Shown here piece by piece: positions 25,289-32,312 of a stretch of 48,408 bases of DNA (position 1 is its first letter; each line of letters begins with the position of its first letter). The notes below the pieces were generated by a model, which was given only the letters and a program-made list of their open reading frames with translations, searched no databases and was not told the origin of the DNA. Source of the DNA: Lysobacterales bacterium. Its GTDB lineage: Bacteria; Pseudomonadota; Gammaproteobacteria; Xanthomonadales; SZUA-38. Location: positions 1 through 48,408 of the forward strand of contig JASJDM010000042.1 in the NCBI GenBank assembly GCA_030065125.1, read 5' to 3'. The position numbers and the translations under genes are program-made.

Positions 25289-26293
25289 TCAGTCCTTGAA
25301 CCGTTGGACGCGTTCCAGCACGTCGTGCCAGGACCATGACAAAGTGATTTTTGTGATCGAGCCGTCCAGCGAAAGCGAATCACTGTCACTGTCGAGTGCC
25401 TGCATATGCGTCATGAACAGCCGCATGTTGTCGTTGATGTTGTATTGCAGGGTCACGCCCAACAGGTCAGAGCTGATTCCGCCTGATTCACGAACGAAGG
25501 AACCGGTTGCGAGATCGGTGTAGGTCTCCTCACCGCCGTCCAACCACGTGTAGTCAAGGGAGATATACGCGTTTTCGGTAATGTCGCGCGTCAGGTGCAT
25601 TTCGATGCTGTACAGCGGATCCTGTTCGATGCGATTTCCCTGGGCGCTGTCGTTGTCACCCAAAAGTGTGACTGCCGGCATGATCTCGAGAGTGGTGCGT
25701 TTGCCGGGCACCCATTCGCCGAAAGACTTCACAATCGGAGCCGAAATGCGGGTCTTCCATTGGTTGGAACCGATGTTGAGGGTTTCCTCCGGGTCGTATT
25801 GGCCCGTGGGGGCCGACACCATCAGTCCAAGATTGACGGACCAGTCCAGTTCGTGCCGAACCCAGTCCTTGGCCATCATCTCCGGGGCGCCAAAGAGATT
25901 CACAGTCGCGCCGACCGACAGGTCGCCAATGCCACTGGCAAAGGTATCGCTTGTCGGTTCCGGCAACAGTGAGGACGTTCGAACCGTGCCCGATGGCAAG
26001 AGGCCCTGCCAGTACACGGTGCGGCCGAGGATCGGTTGCACGCGCGTATAGCCAAGCAGGTACAGGCTGCTGTCGATATCGACGTCAGGTTCGATTCGAC
26101 TCCAATTTGACCAGGAAGCGTTGGCCGTTCCCTCGATCAGATGGCCGGTGACGATGTTGGTGTTCTTGGGCAGCGGCCAATAGACGCGAGGTCCATCAAG
26201 CTGCGCCGTTGCTGGCGAGCTGACCAGGAAACCAGCCGTCGCCAAATAACCCAAGAGGATCGTTGGAATTGCGTTGCGGAAAATACTATTCAT
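25289..26293 (-). CDS. Outer-membrane beta-barrel protein, phenol MetA-pathway (SphA-like) family
   Basis: 334 residues from the ATG at 26293, which has a GGAGG 6 nt upstream and overlaps the sulfatase stop by 8 bp. The adjacent ATG at 26296 is possible. A signal peptide (ILLGYLATAGFLVSSPATA) is followed by alternating aromatic beta strands such as DSSLYLLGYTRVQPI, GDLSVGATVNLFG, AYISLDYTWLDGGE and GVTLQYNINDNMRLFMTHMQ, ending in a hydrophobic strand. This agrees with the MetA/SphA family of outer-membrane channels that take up hydrophobic or aromatic compounds. In this operon it would admit the sulfated substrate or export the product. Confidence 0.8.
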   Translation of the reverse strand: MNSIFRNAIPTILLGYLATAGFLVSSPATAQLDGPRVYWPLPKNTNIVTGHLIEGTANASWSNWSRIEPDVDIDSSLYLLGYTRVQPILGRTVYWQGLLPSGTVRTSSLLPEPTSDTFASGIGDLSVGATVNLFGAPEMMAKDWVRHELDWSVNLGLMVSAPTGQYDPEETLNIGSNQWKTRISAPIVKSFGEWVPGKRTTLEIMPAVTLLGDNDSAQGNRIEQDPLYSIEMHLTRDITENAYISLDYTWLDGGEETYTDLATGSFVRESGGISSDLLGVTLQYNINDNMRLFMTHMQALDSDSDSLSLDGSITKITLSWSWHDVLERVQRFKD

Positions 26294-28079
26294 CATCAGC
26301 CTCCTCGGCATTTGTCCAGTTCTTTTCTTGGCCACGTGGCCATTGCGGTGCGTCGACCGACGGGCGCGGTGGGAGTTTGTCTTCAACGCCGTCGTACACC
26401 GTGCGGTCGGGAATCGTGACGTTGTTTGCAGCGGCATAGGCGTGGAAGGCGTCTACGAGATCTGCCTTGATATCCGGATGCGCTTGGGAAAGATCATTCA
26501 ATTCGGCCGGATCAGCCGTGAGATCGAACAACTGCCAATCATCGATTCCGTAAGGCTCATGCATCCAGGTGATTTTCCAGTTGCCCTGGCGGAAGGCTCG
26601 ACCGCCGAAGAGCTCCATGCCAAAGGCCGTTCGCCCGGTGACCCGGGGCACGTCGAACCCCTGCAACAGCCGTCGTTGTGACACGCCCGTCTGGTATGGC
26701 TGTCCCCGCTCTGGGATCAGCTTCGCCGTGTCGATTCCCGCCAGATCCAGCAGCGTCGGGGCGAGGTCGGCGACATGGACGATGCTTTGAGTGTCGATGT
26801 CTCCGGCACGAGCGTGGGAGGGGCCCCATACGACCAGAGGTGAGCGAATGCCGCCTTCAAACGACGACAGCTTGAAGCCCGAAAACGGTGTCGCAGAGAC
26901 CTGTGCCCAGGGACCTCCTTGTGAAACGAATCCATCGGCGCGCCCCCAGGACTCGAAGGCGGTTCGATAGTTGGTGGCAAAGAAATTGGAGTCCAGGAAG
27001 GCCCCCGCCCCTCGCTTTGCCTGTGAAATGGGGTCGTGAGGATTCGGGCCGTTGTCAGAGAAAAAGACAATCCAGGTGTTTTCAAGCTGCCCAGTAGCTT
27101 CTAGATACTGAACGAGACGGCCAATTTCGTGATCCATGAACTCGACCATGGCGGCGTAGATTTCCATGCGCCGAGCGTTTTGCACTTGGGCTATGCCGGT
27201 CAGCCTGTCCCATTCGGGGAAGTACCAGACACGCGGAGAGTTTTCTGTTTCAAGGGGCATTATGCCCAGCGCTTTCATTTTTTTGAGACGTCGCTCGCGA
27301 ATCGCATCCCAACCGATGTCGTAGTCACCCAGATAGCGTCGCAGCCAACCCTTGGGAACCTGCAGCGGATCGTGCGGCGCCTGAAACGCGAGATAGGCGA
27401 AGAAGGGTTCATCCCCACCCCGATTGGAGTCGATGTAGTCGATCAACCGGTCGGTGAAGGTGGTCGAGGAGTAGTACCCTTTGGGCAATCTCTCGAGATA
27501 CCGGTTGTCTTCCACAAACTCCGATTCTTCGTTGTCGCGATTACCCCCCGTCATATCGAAATGACTGCCGGCGCCGTTGAGAATCGAGAAACTGCGTTCG
27601 AACCCCCGGGCGTGCGGGATCCTGTCTGGCTGGTGGCCGAGATGCCATTTGCCCGCCATATAGGTGCGGTAACCATGCTCCCGGAGCACCTCTGCAATGG
27701 TCGGATAATCGGTGCGCAGCACGCCTTCATATCCTGGCACCCCTAGTTGATTTGGAGCTGTTTTTTCATACATGTTGCCCAGACCGGCGACATGGTTGTC
27801 GACCCCAGTCATCAACATGCTCCGCGTGGGAGAGCAGGTGGCCGAAACGTAGAAGTTCGTGAAGCGCATTCCCTCGGTGGCGAGCTGATCAACATTGGGC
27901 GTGCGGATTTCGCCGCCAAAGCTTCCCAGGTCCGAAAACCCCAGGTCGTCCGCGACTACCACAATCAAATTGGGTCGCTCGTCGGCGCTTGAAGGTTGCG
28001 CCGCCAGGGCTTGCCATGGCGTCATCAGCCAGAAAAGTGCAGTAACTGCAACTGCGACAGTAGGCATGTTGGTTTTCAT
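26286..28079 (-). CDS. Periplasmic Cys-type sulfatase (arylsulfatase AtsA-like)
   Basis: 597 residues with a signal peptide (VAVAVTALFWLMTPWQALA). The metal site begins ADDLGFSD (D44, D45). The modification motif is C82-S-P-T-R86, whose Cys must be converted to formylglycine. Other family blocks are GKWHLGH, FFAYLAFQAPHDP, FFSDNGPNPHDP and GGIRSPLVVWGP, giving a complete active site. Reaction: hydrolysis of a sulfate ester, aryl or alkyl, in the periplasm. It resembles the Pseudomonas arylsulfatase type, but the true substrate cannot be read from the sequence. No formylglycine-generating enzyme gene lies in the island, so maturation must rely on one encoded elsewhere. It overlaps the channel-like gene, implying tight co-expression. 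Confidence 0.93.
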   Translation of the reverse strand: MKTNMPTVAVAVTALFWLMTPWQALAAQPSSADERPNLIVVVADDLGFSDLGSFGGEIRTPNVDQLATEGMRFTNFYVSATCSPTRSMLMTGVDNHVAGLGNMYEKTAPNQLGVPGYEGVLRTDYPTIAEVLREHGYRTYMAGKWHLGHQPDRIPHARGFERSFSILNGAGSHFDMTGGNRDNEESEFVEDNRYLERLPKGYYSSTTFTDRLIDYIDSNRGGDEPFFAYLAFQAPHDPLQVPKGWLRRYLGDYDIGWDAIRERRLKKMKALGIMPLETENSPRVWYFPEWDRLTGIAQVQNARRMEIYAAMVEFMDHEIGRLVQYLEATGQLENTWIVFFSDNGPNPHDPISQAKRGAGAFLDSNFFATNYRTAFESWGRADGFVSQGGPWAQVSATPFSGFKLSSFEGGIRSPLVVWGPSHARAGDIDTQSIVHVADLAPTLLDLAGIDTAKLIPERGQPYQTGVSQRRLLQGFDVPRVTGRTAFGMELFGGRAFRQGNWKITWMHEPYGIDDWQLFDLTADPAELNDLSQAHPDIKADLVDAFHAYAAANNVTIPDRTVYDGVEDKLPPRPSVDAPQWPRGQEKNWTNAEEADDE

Positions 28080-28110
28080 TGGTCGTTGCTCCTTTCAAAT
28101 GCCGCCGGCT

Positions 28111-28659
28111 CTACTCGCCGAAAACGTGGTTGTATTCGCAGGGCACATCGGGCCATCGTTGGTCCAAAGCCCGCGCCTTTGAGAAGTCGTCGTCCGTCAT
28201 TCGAGTGGACAGTTTCGCGAGCCAATCTCCTGCTTTTTCATTTCCTGCAGCTGACGCACGCGATAGCCAAACGTGTGCAACGGCCTTGGCTTCTTTCGCC
28301 GAGACAGCGCGCAGAATTTTTTGGCCCGGCGACGGCGTCCGCGACACGTCGCCGAGGTAAATTCGACCCAGTTCGACCATGGCTTTGGCGTTGTCCTGGC
28401 TCGCCGCTTTGCACAGCCAGGCCGTTGCAGTTTGCGTATCGAATCCGGGGCCCATGCAGCAATACGATTTGCCCAATTCATACTGAGCCTCCGCATCGCC
28501 GCGTGCGGCTGGCGGCCAGAGGGCATCACGCGAAGCAGATTTTGTGGCGTATGTGGTTGTGCTCACCGCCGCGCCGACGCAGCCGGCGGTGCAGGATGCA
28601 GTTACAACCAACAGAAATGCGCGCCTGAGATGGTCGAGCGCTGATTTAGGTTTAGTCAT
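28111..28659 (-). CDS. Sel1-like repeat lipoprotein
   Basis: 182 residues from an ATG preceded by GGGAG. The N-terminus (AFLLVVTASCTAGC) ends in a plausible lipobox with Cys27. Two Sel1-type helical repeats are visible, GDAEAQYELGKSY then TATAWLCKAASQDNAKAMVELGRIYLGD, with a third less clear at AVAHVWLSRASAAGNEKAGDWLAKL. Sel1 solenoids usually bind other proteins, so this may be a membrane-anchored assembly factor. It lies 31 bp upstream of the sulfatase gene and 16 bp downstream of the DUF1348 gene, in the same transcript. Confidence 0.82.
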   Translation of the reverse strand: MTKPKSALDHLRRAFLLVVTASCTAGCVGAAVSTTTYATKSASRDALWPPAARGDAEAQYELGKSYCCMGPGFDTQTATAWLCKAASQDNAKAMVELGRIYLGDVSRTPSPGQKILRAVSAKEAKAVAHVWLSRASAAGNEKAGDWLAKLSTRMTDDDFSKARALDQRWPDVPCEYNHVFGE

Positions 28660-28675
28660 GATTGAATCTCCCGGC

Positions 28676-29113
28676 CTAACTGGCTGAGTCAGAGGTCGCC
28701 GCCATCGAAATGGCTAAGCGGCGTTCAGATGCAGATATCGGGGTGTCGGTTTGGCGTGACTCAATGGTTGAGAGCGACCAATGGTCGTCGACTGAAACAC
28801 GCATCTCGCCGGACGAGCGATACCACCGGCCGCAGATGGAATGCTGCCATTCGGACTCGAACTGAATGACGATGCGGCGCGCGTCGAAGGATTCGATTTC
28901 CTGTCGCAGCGTGCAGTGAAGCGAATTCGACCATTTTTGGGTGAGAGCGCTCCAGATTTCGTCACGCCCAACGTGCACGGCATCCTTGTCACGCCAGACC
29001 GCTTCTTTCGTAACCAGACGAATCGCCTGTGATGGGCTGTGCGAGCTCAGCGCCTGTTCGATGGAGCGGCCAATTTCGGCCGCTTTGGCCGCACTGATGG
29101 ATCGATTGCTCAC
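28676..29113 (-). CDS. DUF1348-like NTF2-fold protein, first gene of the sigma-54 operon
   Basis: 145 residues with a GTG start. The central part has the DUF1348 pattern in order: WRDKDAVHVGRDEIW, LTQKWSNSLHCTLRQEIESF, RRIVIQFESEW and GRWYRSSGEM, then a strand ending ISASERRL. Family members are small SnoaL/NTF2-like cones of unknown function, often near regulators of stress or aromatic metabolism. No signal peptide is seen, so unlike the rest of the operon it is cytoplasmic. Its start lies about 50 bp downstream of the sigma-54 promoter element. Confidence 0.8.
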   Translation of the reverse strand: MSNRSISAAKAAEIGRSIEQALSSHSPSQAIRLVTKEAVWRDKDAVHVGRDEIWSALTQKWSNSLHCTLRQEIESFDARRIVIQFESEWQHSICGRWYRSSGEMRVSVDDHWSLSTIESRQTDTPISASERRLAISMAATSDSAS

Positions 29114-29159
29114 TGCTGGTATTCCCTCTCAAAAAATTGAATTACTTGGCGACTGGGAG

Positions 29160-29176
29160 AGCAGAAAGCGTGCCAA
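29160..29176 (-). promoter_or_regulatory. Sigma-54 (-24/-12) promoter of the sulfatase operon
   Basis: On the minus strand the sequence is TTGGCACGCTTTCTGCT. Against the consensus TGGCAC-N5-TTGCW it differs only by C for the first T of the -12 box. The GG and GC dinucleotides and their spacing are exact. It points into the operon, and a sigma-54 activator is encoded divergently 110 bp away. Confidence 0.75.
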
Positions 29177-29216
29177 CTCGTAAAAACTATAAAAAACAAA
29201 TACTTAACGTTTTCAG

Positions 29217-29275
29217 GCGCTCTCAAGAATTTGTAAATCCCAAAAAGTTGTGTTTTAGTTTTTTGAGAATCGCGC
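29217..29275. promoter_or_regulatory. Candidate upstream activator sites for the sigma-54 activator
   Basis: GCGCTCTCAA at 29217-29226 and TTGAGAATCGCGC at 29263-29275 form a spaced inverted pair. They lie 40-115 bp upstream of the -24 element, in an AT-rich gap. A further TCTCAA lies near 29128. The position suits binding by the Fis-like domain of the activator, but the motif is proposed by eye only. Confidence 0.35.
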
Positions 29276-29287
29276 GGAAGAGACGCT

Positions 29288-31519
29288 GTGAACCTGAAAG
29301 CACAAGGTGATGCTGCGACCGATATCCTGGCTCGAGCCCCGGGCCTCTATTCAGTCGTGAATGCGCGTTTGGACTGCTTGTGGGTTAGCGATGACCTTGC
29401 CTCACTGAGGGCCGATCCCGGCGGATCCGTCCTGGGTTTCGTTTCAGTGGATTCAATTGAACGCGTTCGATCGGCACTGACCTCTGTTTGCGAGGACGGG
29501 GGCAGTGTGACTGATCTGCCGATTCATCTCTCAGGCTCAGGGGGATCCACCACTGCGCTGATGCAGGCCTGGGCAATCGACGATTCACGCGACCAGATGG
29601 GCATCGCATTCATCCCGTTACGAAATGGCTGGGACGGTGAATTGGACTCGGCATTCATCGAAGCAGCCGAAACGCGCGACCACATCCTCAATGCGGCGGG
29701 CGATGCGATCTACGGAATTGGGTTAGACGGGACCGCGACATTCGTCAACAAAGCGGCCGTAGACCTTCTGGGCTGGCGTCACGAAGACATCATCGGCATC
29801 GGTGTTCACGAAGTGCACCACCATTCTCACGCAGACGGCACGCCTTACCCGCGAGAGGACTGTCCCATTTATGCTGCCATTCGCGACGGCCAGGTTCATC
29901 GAGTCGATGAGGAAGTATTCTGGACGTCCGAAGGAGAGGCCGTTCCGGTCGAATACACCAGCACGCCCATCATCGTGGACAACGAAATCAAGGGCGCGGT
30001 TGTCGTTTTCCGTTCCATCGCTGAGCGACTTGCTATCGAGGCACATCGAGACGCGGCCTTTGCCGAAGTGGACAATCTCAGGAACATGCTCGAAACGCTG
30101 CTCGACTCGGCCGGCGAAGGCATCTACGGACTCAGCAGCGATGGTGAGGCGACTTTCATCAACAAAACCGCCGAGAAATTACTTGGGTGGAAACAGTCCG
30201 ACGTCGTCGGTCGCAGCATTCATGAAGTGCATCACCATTCCCACCCCGATGGATCTCCGTACCCCAGGGAGGAGTGCCCAATCTATGCCGCAGTCAAAGA
30301 CGGGGCAGTTCACCGCGTAGACAGCGAAGTATTCTGGACACGCGACGGAAAGGCCATACCGGTTGAATACACCAGCACGCCAATCATGCGAGATGGCAGG
30401 CCAGACGGAGCCGTAGTCGTATTTCGTGATATCTCTGCCCGCAAGAAGCTTGAGCAGGAAAGAGATCAAGCTTTCGGACGTGTCCAGGACCTCAACCGCC
30501 AGCTCGAGCAAGAGAGAGAATACCTTCGGGAAGAGGTTGATCACGCCATCGACTTTGGCGAGATTGTTGGCGAAAGCGATTCGCTGAAACACACGCTGGC
30601 CCAAATCGAAGCGGTTGCCACTACGCCCGTCAACGTTCTCGTCCACGGCGAATCAGGCGTTGGCAAGGAAATGATCGCGAGAGCCATACACGCCCGCAGC
30701 GATCGCGCGGACAAGGCGCTGGTGCGCGTGAACTGCGCGTCGATTCCGGAGCACTTATTCGAAAGCGAGTTTTTTGGACACGTCAAAGGCGCGTTTACGG
30801 GAGCACACCGCGATCGCGTTGGCCGGATGCAGCTGGCCAATGGTGGCACCTTGTTTCTGGATGAGGTCGGCGAAATCCCGCTGCCATTACAAAGCAAATT
30901 GTTACGTGCGATTCAGGAAGGCCAATTTGAACCTGTCGGCGAAGACCAGACGCAAACGGCCGACGTGCGGATCGTTGCGGCAACCAACCGCATTTTGAAG
31001 GAAGAAGTAAAGGCGGGCAGGTTTAGAGAAGATCTTTTTTATCGTCTCAGTGTGTTTCCCATCGAGGTAGCACCGCTCCGAGAACGCCCCGCGGACATAT
31101 TGCCGCTTGCACTGCACTTCGTCGATATCATTTGCGCCAACCTCGGGAAAGACAGGCTCACGATTAGCCAGCGCGACGCAGAAGTGCTCCAACAGCAGGA
31201 TTGGCCCGGAAATGTACGCGAGCTGAAGAATTTCATCGAACGCGCGGCAATTCTAAGCAAAGGAAACCGGCTTCGAGTAGATCTTGCACACGCCGGCGAT
31301 GGTGGCCCGCCCGCCTCGAGCGTGGCCCCTGTTCTCGAGTCCGACGAGTACATCACTGACGCTGAGTTTCGGGATCTGGAAAAGCGAAACATCCGAGCTG
31401 CACTTGAGGCTTCGAATTGGCGCGTTTCCGGAGACGGCGGAGCCGCGGCCCTGCTCGAAGTGAAGCCTTCGACTCTCGCCTATCGAATAAAGGCGCTAGG
31501 GATCAAGAAGATTGACTAA
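29288..31519 (+). CDS. Sigma-54-dependent activator with two near-duplicate PAS domains
   Basis: 743 residues with a GTG start after GGAAG. Residues 1-115 are an N-terminal region of unknown fold. PAS domains at about 125-250 and 265-385 are near copies, both carrying HEVHHHSHxDGxPYPRExCPIYAA, VHRVDxEVFWT and VPVEYTSTPI. A short coiled coil (385-420) leads to the AAA+ domain: Walker A GESGVGKE (454-461), the sigma-54 contact GAFTGA (501-506) and Walker B GGTLFLDEVGE. The end (about 700-743) is a Fis-type helix-turn-helix. No receiver domain is present, so the PAS domains should sense a small ligand or redox state directly. It diverges from the sulfatase operon, whose promoter is of the sigma-54 type, so it is almost certainly its activator. 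Confidence 0.93.
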   Translation: MNLKAQGDAATDILARAPGLYSVVNARLDCLWVSDDLASLRADPGGSVLGFVSVDSIERVRSALTSVCEDGGSVTDLPIHLSGSGGSTTALMQAWAIDDSRDQMGIAFIPLRNGWDGELDSAFIEAAETRDHILNAAGDAIYGIGLDGTATFVNKAAVDLLGWRHEDIIGIGVHEVHHHSHADGTPYPREDCPIYAAIRDGQVHRVDEEVFWTSEGEAVPVEYTSTPIIVDNEIKGAVVVFRSIAERLAIEAHRDAAFAEVDNLRNMLETLLDSAGEGIYGLSSDGEATFINKTAEKLLGWKQSDVVGRSIHEVHHHSHPDGSPYPREECPIYAAVKDGAVHRVDSEVFWTRDGKAIPVEYTSTPIMRDGRPDGAVVVFRDISARKKLEQERDQAFGRVQDLNRQLEQEREYLREEVDHAIDFGEIVGESDSLKHTLAQIEAVATTPVNVLVHGESGVGKEMIARAIHARSDRADKALVRVNCASIPEHLFESEFFGHVKGAFTGAHRDRVGRMQLANGGTLFLDEVGEIPLPLQSKLLRAIQEGQFEPVGEDQTQTADVRIVAATNRILKEEVKAGRFREDLFYRLSVFPIEVAPLRERPADILPLALHFVDIICANLGKDRLTISQRDAEVLQQQDWPGNVRELKNFIERAAILSKGNRLRVDLAHAGDGGPPASSVAPVLESDEYITDAEFRDLEKRNIRAALEASNWRVSGDGGAAALLEVKPSTLAYRIKALGIKKID

Positions 31520-31605
31520 CTAGCCCGCATTTTTCACCAGTTGCCGGATTTGTCGGTTGATTTCGCGAGTGCGGGTTGCCCGATCACGCTTCAGGCATAG
31601 CCCAG

Positions 31606-31740
31606 CTATGGCGAAAGCGTCGCCTGCAAAACCTCCTGCTTCGATTTGAAGTAGTAGTAGAAGGTGCCCTTCGCGACGCCGATCTCATTGATGATCATCT
31701 CTACCGAACACCTGGAGTAGCCAATCCGGCGAACACCACA
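31606..31740 (-). pseudogene. Fragment of a TetR-family regulator
   Basis: On the minus strand the frame ending at a TAG (31608-31606) contains SVEMIINEIGVAKGTFYYYF then KSKQEVLQA, the recognition helix block of TetR_N. The preceding GYSRCSV matches the usual GYxATSV. The protein stops right after this block and no C-terminal domain follows, so it is a broken gene. A second short frame just downstream (ending REINRQIRQLVKNAG) may be unrelated debris. The palindrome at 31776-31796 is probably its former operator. Confidence 0.7.
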
Positions 31741-31775
31741 CGCGTCATTTGGGCCCCTTTTCCAATCACATTGTT

Positions 31776-31796
31776 ACTGACTGACGGTCAGTCAGT
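31776..31796. promoter_or_regulatory. Palindromic TetR-type operator left beside the TetR fragment
   Basis: The core TGACTGAC-G-GTCAGTCA is a perfect palindrome around one base, and one further pair on each side also matches. The form is that of operators bound by AcrR-like TetR proteins. It sits just upstream of the TetR fragment on the minus strand. Confidence 0.65.
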
Positions 31797-31910
31797 TAAG
31801 GTGGTGGTGGGACGGAGGCAAGGGGTTTTGTTGCCCAGACCGTGGGGCCCTCTTCCGACAACACCCGCGTCTCCGCGCAGGAAATTACTTGGCCTTCTCC
31901 GCCTCCAGGT

Positions 31911-32086
31911 CGAATTTAGGGCGGGCACGCCTTTGGCGGCTTGGTGGGTGGTCCAGCCTGGATATGGTGTTGCGCTACGCTCACTTGGCGCCAGGGCAAG
32001 TGGCTGCCCCTGCCGGTAACACTATTGGCCCAAAACGGACCAAAACTCAGCAGCGTCGAGGGAGGCAACGCATCGTAAACAATTGA
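31911..32086 (+). pseudogene. Tyrosine integrase C-terminal remnant beside tRNA-Thr
   Basis: From 31937 the + frame reads RLGGWSSLDMVLRYAHLAP and continues to IGPKRTKTQQRR with a stop at 32086. GGWSSLxMVLRYAHL is the catalytic Tyr block of phage-type integrases (Tyr codon 31976-31978). The block that normally precedes it (AGTPLAA) is present at 31921-31941 but in another frame, and the catalytic Arg and His boxes and the N-terminus are missing. The gene pointed at the tRNA 3' end, the usual place for the integrase of such an island. Confidence 0.8.
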
Positions 32087-32102
32087 AAGTAAGGGCGTTT
32101 TC

Positions 32103-32147
32103 TGGTGCCGGCTGAGGGATTCGAACCCCCGACCTACTGATTACAAA
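32103..32147 (-). repeat. Proximal att site within tRNA-Thr
   Basis: These 45 bp, from the CCA end to the anticodon loop of tRNA-Thr, are identical to 23346-23390. Outside the tRNA the similarity continues into the integrase remnant, so the two junctions share about 120 bp in all, the outer part with substitutions. Confidence 0.85.
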
Positions 32148-32178
32148 TCAGTTGCTCTACCAACTGAGCTAAGCCGGC
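32103..32178 (-). tRNA. tRNA-Thr (anticodon UGU)
   Basis: Read on the minus strand the 76 nt fold as a complete cloverleaf. The acceptor GCCGGCT pairs with AGCCGGC, the D arm is GCTC-AGTTGGTAGA-GC-like, the anticodon stem ACTGA/TCAGT encloses loop TTTGTAA (anticodon TGT), the T arm contains GGTTCGAATC, and CCA is encoded. It is the integration site of the island, and the intact copy is restored at this end. Confidence 0.95.
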
Positions 32179-32312
32179 AAGACCTTGAAACCGCCATTTT
32201 AATCTACAGGTGTATTCTAATGAAACGGTCCGCGGGCTGACCGTCAGAAACCGATGCCCTGGGGTCCCCCGGGCTTGGCATCTGCGTCTGCAATCGGACT
32301 GGTTGGTTTCGC

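Larger units (their letters stand above)
23346..32102. mobile_element. Integrative island in tRNA-Thr(UGU), integrase decayed
   Basis: About 8.76 kb bounded by the 45-bp att copies at 23346-23390 and 32103-32147. The contents are a seven-gene leftward operon around a sulfatase, a divergent sigma-54 activator, a TetR fragment with its operator, and the frameshifted tail of a tyrosine integrase next to the tRNA. The intact tRNA is kept at the right end, as is usual for integrases that use tRNA 3' ends. With no complete integrase present, the element can no longer move by itself. The left 155 bp (23391-23545) hold no gene. They contain the dyad AGCGGC-G-GCCGCT and short GGCCCAAA repeats that may be old integrase arm sites. 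Confidence 0.8.

Noticed and set aside
31520..31603. Short minus-strand frame ending REINRQIRQLVKNAG as a gene
   Set aside because: Too short, no start signal and no recognised family; probably debris next to the TetR fragment.
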